From an uncultured Opitutales bacterium (lineage in GTDB: Bacteria > Verrucomicrobiota > Verrucomicrobiia > Opitutales > UBA2995), in contig CALGUT010000037.1 in the NCBI GenBank assembly GCA_937920335.1, forward strand, positions 1 through 11,111: 11,111 bases of DNA, given 5' to 3'. Within the stretch, counting starts at the first letter, position 1. Each line of letters begins with the position of its first letter. The notes below the pieces were generated by a model. That model was not told the origin of the DNA and searched no databases. It saw nothing but the letters and a program-made list of their open reading frames with translations. Below are positions 1 through 6,142 of the stretch, in pieces. Made by a program: the position numbers and the translations under genes.

Positions 1-1
1 G

Positions 2-400
2 CAACTTATTGGGCGTGGAGACATGCTATTCAATCCTCCGGGTTCCGGAAAACTGCTCCGATCTCAGGGCTGTTTCGTTTCCGATGAGGAAATTAATAAC
101 ATCGTCGAATTCCTGAAACAAAACGGACCCCCTCAGTTTGTCGAAGAAGTTCAACGTCAAATCGAACTGGAAGACGACGATATCGCGGAGTTGCAAGACG
201 ATGAAGACGAACTCTTCCCAGACGCGATAGAGGTCCTCCGTAGTACAGGCCGCGCGTCAACGTCGATGCTACAACGTCGTCTCAAGATCGGTTATAATCG
301 CGCTGCGCGTATCATGGATCTGATGGAAGCCCGTGGTATTGTCGGACCCGACAACGGATCGAAACCACGCGATATTATGATGGATCTAGAGAACCTGTAG
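2..400 (+). CDS. ftsK: DNA translocase FtsK, C-terminal fragment (5' end outside window)
   Basis: This is the last 132 residues of an FtsK/SpoIIIE DNA translocase, the hexameric septal motor that pumps chromosome termini and activates dimer resolution. The reading frame is open from base 2, and the ATG at 23 is internal: the residues before and after it read LIGRGDMLF then PPGS.KLLR.QG.FVSD, the conserved end of the RecA-like motor domain. An acidic linker (about residues 55-70) leads into the winged-helix gamma domain (about 70-127). Its DNA-reading helix contains IGYNRAARI. By family knowledge, the Asn and second Arg there correspond to residues that contact the polarity sequences (KOPS) in E. 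coli FtsK. A nearby Glu of E. coli is Asp here. The next gene, rodZ-like, starts 99 bp downstream on the same strand. The 99 bp show no convincing terminator or promoter. Identification is very secure. Confidence 0.96.
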   Translation, partial: QLIGRGDMLFNPPGSGKLLRSQGCFVSDEEINNIVEFLKQNGPPQFVEEVQRQIELEDDDIAELQDDEDELFPDAIEVLRSTGRASTSMLQRRLKIGYNRAARIMDLMEARGIVGPDNGSKPRDIMMDLENL

Positions 401-499
401 AGGCTTTCTAAAACCTAGCTAAGAATTATTTAGTCTGTTTAAGATCCGAAATATCATTTTCTTTGCATTTTTTCCAACGGCTCCCTTAATCAGTCCCAT

Positions 500-1354
500 A
501 TGCAATCCATTGGGGAACGATTAGAAGAAGCCCGCAAAAAAAAGGGTATTTCCATACGCGAGGCAGCCGATGCTACCAAAATTCGCGGCGACTTCCTTGA
601 TTTCTTCGAGAAGGACAAATTCGATATCGGTATTCCCGACATCTACGTTCGCGGATTCTTGAGCAATTACTCCAAGTTTCTTCATATCGATCCGGCCAAG
701 ATCATTACTGACTACACTTCATTTAAACTTGGCCGCAGTAAAATTTCGAAACGTGATCGCGGCGAGTTACTAGGCCGTTTGGATATCCCATCCGATACGG
801 CTCCACCCTCCCGAGAGAATCACGAGCCAGAACTTAGCTCTGAACAATCTCAGCAGGAAATGCAGGCCCCTCTAGGGTCTTACTCCTCGGGCGGAATGGA
901 ATCGCGATCATCCGGTTCAGGGCTCGTTACAGAGAGCGATTCGGAAGTAGACTACTCACTTTACTGGAAGTTAGGATTTGCTGTAGCAGCTGTCTTCGCA
1001 GTCTTTATCCTTCTGGTCTATGTAGTTTGGAATGTCATCAACAAGGAAAGCCCCGAGATCAACCCTGAGCTCGTGGATGCGCCTGTAATCGATACCTCTG
1101 GTACGCAAATCCTCCAACCCGCTGAGGAAGTCATTCGATTAATCGCATCGGGTGCCGTTAACGTATTGGTGATCGAAAAAGATTCCAATACCCGGCTTTT
1201 CAGCGATCCACTCGCTGCAGGAGACGAAGTAGAAATCAGGAAACGCGGACCCATCACGATTGCTTTCAGCGACGGGAAAAATCTAAGTTACACAAAAAGT
1301 GGGCAAACGTTTAGCCCAGGAACTGACGGATTGGGCAGAATTACAGTTCCCTAA
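500..1354 (+). CDS. rodZ: RodZ-like helix-turn-helix membrane protein
   Basis: A 284-residue protein with the RodZ layout. A cytoplasmic Xre-like HTH domain (residues 1-72, starting SIGERLEEARKKKGIS, with the family's YVRGFL motif at 49-54) is followed by a Ser/Gln/Glu-rich linker (about 95-150). One hydrophobic segment (about 157-180) comes next, then a C-terminal domain (about 205-284) resembling the RodZ beta-rich DUF4115 region. RodZ is known to tether MreB filaments to the inner membrane and support rod shape. In this family the HTH binds MreB rather than acting mainly as a repressor. The ATG at 500 is chosen because the HTH begins immediately after it; no Shine-Dalgarno is visible. It follows ftsK on the same strand and converges on the floA operon, with 5 bp between stop codons. 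The family is clear, but whether it acts on MreB in this organism is inference. Confidence 0.88.
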   Translation: MQSIGERLEEARKKKGISIREAADATKIRGDFLDFFEKDKFDIGIPDIYVRGFLSNYSKFLHIDPAKIITDYTSFKLGRSKISKRDRGELLGRLDIPSDTAPPSRENHEPELSSEQSQQEMQAPLGSYSSGGMESRSSGSGLVTESDSEVDYSLYWKLGFAVAAVFAVFILLVYVVWNVINKESPEINPELVDAPVIDTSGTQILQPAEEVIRLIASGAVNVLVIEKDSNTRLFSDPLAAGDEVEIRKRGPITIAFSDGKNLSYTKSGQTFSPGTDGLGRITVP

Positions 1355-1359
1355 TTGTT

Positions 1360-1980
1360 TTAAACATTCGCCTTCCAACAGGCGGGACCCTTGATCCCAA
1401 CGGGAGAGCCCAAGATTTCACTTACGAGTATCGCCTTCTTCTGTCCAATAGGACTCGCCAGATCCTTAAAAAGCTCTTTGCGGAGCTGACCCTTAGGGTT
1501 TGTTTTATTTCTCGCTCCCCACACTGCCGCTTCAAGTGGCTTCGTCTTTATCTTTGCCTCAAGCTCCCGAACTTTACGCATCTTAGCCTCTATCTCTCGA
1601 TTGTGAGATGTCTGATCAAACGCAGGGATAATAGGTGGACGAGGAGCAGGGGGTGGCGTCCTTCGACTCAGCGATTGCGCTGGCGGGCGAGGCTCAGCGT
1701 ACTGAGTTCTTGGTGGAGTAGCAGGTTGCGCAACTGGTGGTCGAGGTGGAGTCGGAGGAGGAACAGTCCGACCCATTCGCTCTGCAATCTTGCGACGAAT
1801 CTCCTCTTGTATCTCCTGAACCCGACGCGCTTCGTCCGCCGTAGTTTCAATTTCTTCGGCCGGCTGGTCCGAGGCCTCACCTTCTTGCTGTTTCTTCTGC
1901 GCGCGGCTACCGAGCCCGTACAGAATCATGATGATTACCGGAACAACGACGTTTTCTAAATTATTGAGAATCCAATCCAT
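1360..1980 (-). CDS. uncharacterised membrane-anchored proline-rich protein, last gene of the floA operon
   Basis: I cannot assign a function. The 206 residues fall into five parts. There is an N-terminal hydrophobic segment (about 10-23, VVVPVIIMILYGLG) and a charged, probably helical stretch (41-68). A Pro/Arg-rich low-complexity region (73-120) and a second charged helix (127-147) follow. The end is a short segment (165-195) containing LRKELFKDL and KKAILVSEILGSPVG. That last motif, of the form AIL.SEILG.P, resembles the ends of small proteins I recall near flotillin-type genes in Verrucomicrobia and Planctomycetes; this is memory, not a search result. The gene starts 14 bp after floA and must be cotranscribed with it unless it has its own promoter. 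The likely topology is a single N-terminal membrane anchor with the rest in the cytoplasm. A scaffold or adaptor for FloA is an inference from position. The residues after the motif (GPACWKANV) look like a variable tail. Confidence 0.8.
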   Translation of the reverse strand: MDWILNNLENVVVPVIIMILYGLGSRAQKKQQEGEASDQPAEEIETTADEARRVQEIQEEIRRKIAERMGRTVPPPTPPRPPVAQPATPPRTQYAEPRPPAQSLSRRTPPPAPRPPIIPAFDQTSHNREIEAKMRKVRELEAKIKTKPLEAAVWGARNKTNPKGQLRKELFKDLASPIGQKKAILVSEILGSPVGIKGPACWKANV

Positions 1981-1994
1981 AGTCTAAAAGAGCC

Positions 1995-3035
1995 TTAGCT
2001 ATTTCCTGGGTCGCTCGAACCCGAGTCGCTATCGGAAATCGACTTCCTCATCGACGTATCCGATTGGATGTTCTCCAAACGGTAGTAGTCCATGATTCCC
2101 AAATTTCCAGCGCGGAATGCTTCGGCGATCGCCATAGGCACCTGAGCCTGGGCCTCAACGAGTTTCGCGTTCATCTCTTCGACCTTCGCCTTCATCTCCT
2201 GCTCTTGAGCAACAGCTGCCGCCCTTCGGATTTCAGCTTGGGCCTGCGCGATCTTCTTGTTCGCTTCAGCCTGAGCTTCTTGCAGGTGAGCACCTATATT
2301 GTCTCCGATATCGATATCAGCGATGTCGATGGAAATGATCTCAAATGCCGTTCCCACATCAAGCCCACGGTTCAAAACATTTTTGGAGATCGAATCCGGA
2401 TTCTCCAATACAAATTTATAAGATTCTGCCGAACCAATGGTGGTTACGATTCCCTCACCCACACGAGCGATAATCGTTTCTTCCTGAGCGCTTCCTACGT
2501 AGCGTTCCAAGTTACTGCGCACTGTTACACGGGCACGGGCTTTAACTTGAATACCGTCTTTTGCAACTCCATCGATGGTGACCTTCCCGGTACTAGTGGC
2601 CGGGCAATCAATCACAATCGGATTAATAGAAGTTCGAACAGCGGCCAAAACCGACTTCTCCGTTCCTTTGGTCGCCAAATCAATGACGGTTGCCTGATTC
2701 CAATCAAGATGCAGCCCCGCTTTTTGAGCATTGATCAACGCCAACGTTGTTTGCATGATATCTCCACCGGCCATATAATGGGTCTCGAGATTATCAATGG
2801 GCAAATCGATACCCGCTTTAACAGCGGTGATACGCGCATCAACGATCAAGTTGTAGGGAAGCTTCCGAAGGTAGCGCATGACGATTAAGTTCAACAATCC
2901 AACAGGTGCTCCAGAAGACTTCGCCTTCAACCAAACGCTGAGGAACGAAAAGACCATGAGCACAACAAACAGCAGTACCAATATGACTGCGACTGATAGA
3001 ATAGTGGTAAGGGTAACTCCAAGTGTAGGTATCAT
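1995..3035 (-). CDS. floA: flotillin-like protein FloA (SPFH domain)
   Basis: A 346-residue FloA (formerly UPF0365/YqfA) protein, close to the usual 330 residues. An N-terminal membrane hairpin (about 8-35) is followed by the family signature WLKAKSSGAPV (35-45). The SPFH domain spans about 60-245, including the FEIISIDIADIDIG stretch. An Ala/Glu/Gln-rich coiled coil (249-305) and the characteristic GNLGIMDYYRLENIQ.DT.MR tail segment (310-330) follow. The last 15 residues are Ser/Asp rich and look lineage-specific. Bacterial flotillins assemble into membrane foci that influence membrane fluidity, protein oligomerisation and cell-wall synthesis, with the protein on the cytoplasmic face. Its ATG overlaps the stop of the upstream short nfeD by 4 bp (ATGA), indicating translational coupling. 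NfeD-flotillin pairing is a known conserved arrangement. Identification is secure. Confidence 0.95.
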   Translation of the reverse strand: MIPTLGVTLTTILSVAVILVLLFVVLMVFSFLSVWLKAKSSGAPVGLLNLIVMRYLRKLPYNLIVDARITAVKAGIDLPIDNLETHYMAGGDIMQTTLALINAQKAGLHLDWNQATVIDLATKGTEKSVLAAVRTSINPIVIDCPATSTGKVTIDGVAKDGIQVKARARVTVRSNLERYVGSAQEETIIARVGEGIVTTIGSAESYKFVLENPDSISKNVLNRGLDVGTAFEIISIDIADIDIGDNIGAHLQEAQAEANKKIAQAQAEIRRAAAVAQEQEMKAKVEEMNAKLVEAQAQVPMAIAEAFRAGNLGIMDYYRLENIQSDTSMRKSISDSDSGSSDPGNS

Positions 3036-3496
3036 AATTCTTTAACGACTAATTTTAAGTGTTCGGAACGAACCACCTCTATGGTGGCGTCTTTTTCGAT
3101 TAAGCCACTCAAGGAAGCGGCTTCAAAAACTTCATTATCTATTTTTACTTTTCCAGAGGGTGTCATCTGAGTAAGCGATACGCCAGTCTTTCCAACCAAA
3201 TCCGGTCTCCCAACAGAAGGCGTTTTCGCCATTTGTCGATCGCTATGCAAAAACTCTTTTCCAAATGGTGACTTGGCTAACAGCTTTACTTCAAGAAAGA
3301 ACATGCCAAAGCCCAGAGCAGATCCGCCCAAGAGAATTCCAGTTGATCCCAGAATCCCCAAGTCCTCGTAAGCCAACACAGACGCGGCAATTAACGCGAT
3401 ACCACCCAGCACCGCCAAGATACCTCCGGGAGCAAATATCTCCAAAAAGAACAGCACAAACGCCAAAATAATACAGGTGATTACAATCGATGTCAT
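3032..3496 (-). CDS. short NfeD-family membrane protein with C-terminal OB domain
   Basis: A 154-residue protein with three predicted membrane segments (about 3-22, 26-43 and 52-72), the first two joined by the short turn FAPGG. A basic linker follows, then a C-terminal OB-fold domain (about 97-153) whose DLVGKTGVSLTQMTPSGKVKI opening is typical of NfeD proteins. NfeD proteins lacking the protease domain partner flotillin-type SPFH proteins and are thought to help anchor or regulate them. It starts 1 bp after the stop of the upstream protease-type nfeD and overlaps floA by 4 bp, so the three genes are tightly coupled. No ribosome-binding site is apparent; coupling to upstream translation may compensate. 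Because the upstream protein already carries an OB domain of its own, the operon encodes two. Family assignment is firm; the exact role is not. Confidence 0.88.
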   Translation of the reverse strand: MTSIVITCIILAFVLFFLEIFAPGGILAVLGGIALIAASVLAYEDLGILGSTGILLGGSALGFGMFFLEVKLLAKSPFGKEFLHSDRQMAKTPSVGRPDLVGKTGVSLTQMTPSGKVKIDNEVFEAASLSGLIEKDATIEVVRSEHLKLVVKEL

Positions 3497-3497
3497 C

Positions 3498-5054
3498 TCA
3501 GGTTTTTTTATCTACGAGTAAAGAATAGCTCTTATAACCGATCACTAGGACCTTGTCACCCTTTCTTAGCTCCCCCACAGATGTCGTCGCTTCGAAACGC
3601 TCGCCTCCAACTTCAACCAATCCTGTCGGCTTGAGATCGGTCAATACATACCCTTCGCTTCCAATATCAGGAAGAGAATCACCGGCTTCTACATAACGCC
3701 CTCCTCCAGAAACCACAGCGCTAGGGTCAGCAACGGTGCTTTCAACAACAATCCTGCTCATCATCCAAGACTTCGGTAAGAAACGCCACACTGCCCAGAG
3801 GCCACCCGCTGCTACTACTAAGCTGAGCGCCAGATTGACGATACCGTCCTCAATGGAATCGGTATTCAGTTTCCAATCTACAGGCGCTTGTCCAGGCTCC
3901 GGAGCAACCGGCCATACGTCGGCAAATGACCATACCATGGCACCCAATATACAAACGACACCTGCCAATCCGAATATGAACGTTCCAGGAAGCACGAACA
4001 TCTCCACCGCCAAAAGAATAATTCCTACAACGAGTAGGAGGATCGCTTCAAAGCCCGCCAGTCCAGCCACATTATGCCCAAAAATCGCAGAAACGATGAG
4101 CGCCAACCCTGTGATTCCCAATATCCCGAAGCTCGGCGTTTTCATTTCGACCACCAGCATCACGATACCGATGCCAAACAGAAACGGTGTCAGAAATTCA
4201 ACTACAGCAGCAAATTCTTCTGACCAAGATGCCACGTATTCGATGATTTCTACATCTTCCGTACCGAATCCATACTTTAAAATATCTTCAACTGATTCAG
4301 CAATACCTGCCGCAATGAGGGGTTCCGGCGGATCCCCAAACGGAGCTACAGCCTTGGAGGCCGTCAAAGACAAAAGCTCCCCTTTTGGACTGATCAATAC
4401 GCCTTCATGTACAAACTCATACTCGGTGTCCATCATCGCTTTGATGACTTTATTTCGCAGTTGTTTGTCCTGACCGTAGGATTCGATTCTGGCATCCAGA
4501 TAACTCTTAATCTTGGCCTGCATCGTTTCGGGGATTTCTTGACCAGAGCCTGCAACTGCCGCGGCAGCGCCCATGATACCAAGCTTCGAAAAATAGATAT
4601 GGTCGGTGACTGAAGAAATTATTGCGCCAGCCGAAATCGCTTCGTCGTTAATGTAGGTCACGGTAACCCCAGAAAATTCATTGAGAATCTCCATCATCTC
4701 CAAGGTCGAATCGAGTCGGCCACCTGGCGTATCCATATCCAACACCACAACAGCTACTCCGGCTTCGATTGCTTCTTTCATCGATCTACGAAGCAGATAG
4801 AGGCTTGGCTGACCGATAGCCGTTTTCATAGGAATCACACCCACTTTCAGAGGTCCCTCCTCTGGAAGGTCAATGTCCTGCAAGGCCGGAATCAACTCCT
4901 CAATCGACAGTTCAGACATGTCGATTCCAACAAATTCCTTAAGCTCTTCTTTCTCATTGGTATCCTCTTCTTCATCCACGTCGTCAGCGAAGCCAGACGT
5001 CGGGGAAAACGCAGCGAGGAAGCAAAAAATGTATAGTAGAAACAGTCGGCTCAT
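3498..5054 (-). CDS. NfeD1b-type membrane-bound ClpP-class serine protease
   Basis: I start this gene at the ATG at 5054, giving 518 residues. That Met begins a good signal peptide (MSRLFLLYIFCFLAAF, cleavage likely near residue 23). The frame stays open 285 bases further upstream, but that stretch overlaps the divergent epimerase gene and has no family features. An acidic linker (25-50) precedes the ClpP/crotonase-like protease domain (about 68-265), which includes LDMDTPGGRLD (105-115) and a SAG motif with the likely nucleophile Ser141. Lys181 or Lys183 is the candidate base of the Ser-Lys dyad, by comparison with the archaeal homologue 1510-N. About five membrane segments follow between 282 and 422, then the NfeD OB domain (about 458-515). 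In B. subtilis the equivalent gene (yqeZ) precedes floA. The protease domain should face the periplasm. This is the first gene of the floA operon. Confidence 0.9.
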   Translation of the reverse strand: MSRLFLLYIFCFLAAFSPTSGFADDVDEEEDTNEKEELKEFVGIDMSELSIEELIPALQDIDLPEEGPLKVGVIPMKTAIGQPSLYLLRRSMKEAIEAGVAVVVLDMDTPGGRLDSTLEMMEILNEFSGVTVTYINDEAISAGAIISSVTDHIYFSKLGIMGAAAAVAGSGQEIPETMQAKIKSYLDARIESYGQDKQLRNKVIKAMMDTEYEFVHEGVLISPKGELLSLTASKAVAPFGDPPEPLIAAGIAESVEDILKYGFGTEDVEIIEYVASWSEEFAAVVEFLTPFLFGIGIVMLVVEMKTPSFGILGITGLALIVSAIFGHNVAGLAGFEAILLLVVGIILLAVEMFVLPGTFIFGLAGVVCILGAMVWSFADVWPVAPEPGQAPVDWKLNTDSIEDGIVNLALSLVVAAGGLWAVWRFLPKSWMMSRIVVESTVADPSAVVSGGGRYVEAGDSLPDIGSEGYVLTDLKPTGLVEVGGERFEATTSVGELRKGDKVLVIGYKSYSLLVDKKT

Positions 5055-5156
5055 AGCCTGAAAACAATCATGGGCAGCATAGTTGGAAAAGCAAGAATCC
5101 TCAGTCGATATATTGAAAGTATTGGCAGTCGGGTTTTCAGCACTCATGTTTGAATC
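5055..5156. promoter_or_regulatory. divergent intergenic region between nfeD1b and the epimerase gene
   Basis: About 100 bp separate the two divergent start codons, so promoters for both the floA operon and the epimerase gene should lie here or in the 5' ends of the genes. It is AT-richer than its flanks (for example ATATATTGAAAGTATTGG near 5109-5126), but I cannot point to a pair of well-spaced -35/-10 boxes for either direction. The assignment is positional only. Confidence 0.45.
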
Positions 5157-6083
5157 ATGTTTAGCAAAGAAACCGCTCACGGGCAGGAAATATTCAAATG
5201 GAAGCTCGGACCTTCCACCTTTCGCATGCTGCCAGAAAGAGGCGCAAGGCTTATGAACTGGGATCTCGAAATGGCAGGGAACCAATCTCGACCCATCGTC
5301 CACTGGCCAGAAAAGGCCGACCTTTCGAACCCGGCGCATGCGCGTGGTGGCAATCCTATCTTGTTTCCCTTTTCAGCAAGGACCTTCCACAAAGGGAAAA
5401 TCCACTATTGGAAAGCTCCCGATGGCGAAATTCGCTCCATGCCTATGCACGGGTTTGCCAGAGAAGGTCAATTCGAAGTGATGGCTCAAGACGATCGGTC
5501 GATCACTATGAAGCTGATTCCCTCACAGGAAAATGCTGAAGCCTACCCCTTCGATTACGAATTTTTGGTGATCTACCGGTTCGAAGTGTTGTCCTTGGAA
5601 GTTGAGTTCATCCTCAGCAACCTGGGTAGCGAAAAAATGCCCTGGAGCGCCGGTCATCACTTTTACTTTACCCTGCCCTGGCACAACGGATATCGACGGG
5701 AACACTACCGAATCCAGTTACCCGGGTGTAAAGCGGTTTACCACGCTGCTGACGGTACGCTCGTGCCAACCGACTTTAAAGGCGGTGAAGTATCCATGGA
5801 TGATCCCACCTTGGTGGATCGAATTCATACCAGACTCAAAGAAAGCAAAGTGAAGTTTGGGCTTAAAAATGGGGAGGAAGATATCACCGTTGTCATCTCA
5901 GATTCCGTCCGACCCCTACCCGGAGCCTCCGTTGTCACATGGACTAAAGACAACGACAGCCCCTTTTACTGCGTCGAGCCCTGGATGGGCCCTCCCAACA
6001 GCCCCGAACACAAGAAAGGCCTGCATTGGGTCGAGCCCGGAGAAACTGATTCCTTCAAAGTCCGGGTCAGCCTGGAAGAATAA
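5157..6083 (+). CDS. aldose 1-epimerase family protein (galactose mutarotase-like)
   Basis: A 308-residue protein of the galactose-mutarotase-like superfamily, which interconverts alpha and beta anomers of hexoses or hexose 6-phosphates. Recognisable features in order are: GGNPILFPFSAR (64-75) with the substrate-binding Arg75; PMHGFAR (96-102) with His98; GHHFYF (166-171) with His167, the position of the catalytic acid in this superfamily; and YCVEPWMGPPN (271-281) with Glu274 as the candidate catalytic base. The set is intact, so the protein is probably active. No signal peptide is seen, so it should be cytoplasmic. The spacing of motifs fits the aldose 1-epimerase/YeaD-like group better than classical GalM, but the substrate cannot be read from sequence. 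The ATG at 5157 is the first in frame and has no visible Shine-Dalgarno. The gene stands alone, divergent from nfeD1b and converging on the ybbP-like permease 59 bp away. Confidence 0.86.
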   Translation: MFSKETAHGQEIFKWKLGPSTFRMLPERGARLMNWDLEMAGNQSRPIVHWPEKADLSNPAHARGGNPILFPFSARTFHKGKIHYWKAPDGEIRSMPMHGFAREGQFEVMAQDDRSITMKLIPSQENAEAYPFDYEFLVIYRFEVLSLEVEFILSNLGSEKMPWSAGHHFYFTLPWHNGYRREHYRIQLPGCKAVYHAADGTLVPTDFKGGEVSMDDPTLVDRIHTRLKESKVKFGLKNGEEDITVVISDSVRPLPGASVVTWTKDNDSPFYCVEPWMGPPNSPEHKKGLHWVEPGETDSFKVRVSLEE

Positions 6084-6142
6084 GCGGATGATGTAGCCAC
6101 GGCCGTGTGATCCTTGATTATTAACGATCTACGCCTCTCTCC

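Noticed and set aside
401..499. Possible terminator or promoter between ftsK and rodZ (CTAA-N7-TTAG near 418-432; TTGCAT-like box near 463)
   Set aside because: The stem is only 4 bp and the box has no well-spaced partner; neither can be supported.
1603..1959. Arg/Trp/Leu-rich plus-strand reading frame opposite the proline-rich gene
   Set aside because: It results from reading Pro/Arg/Glu codons on the other strand; the minus-strand gene has the better start, operon position and organised layout.
2064..2888. Long plus-strand reading frame (274 codons) opposite floA
   Set aside because: It lies wholly antisense to a clear floA gene, has no recognisable domain and reads as a composition shadow.
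3736..4473. Long plus-strand reading frame (245 codons) opposite the NfeD1b membrane region
   Set aside because: It is antisense to a well-supported protease/membrane gene; the Ser/Thr/Pro/Asn-rich product is typical of reverse reading of hydrophobic codons.
5055..5339. N-terminal extension of the NfeD1b frame by 95 codons
   Set aside because: It overlaps the start of the divergent epimerase gene, and the internal Met at 5054 begins a clear signal peptide.
6098..6107. Perfect 10-bp palindrome CACGGCCGTG between the convergent epimerase and ybbP genes
   Set aside because: It has no loop and no T-run, so it is not a credible intrinsic terminator, and palindromes of this size occur by chance.
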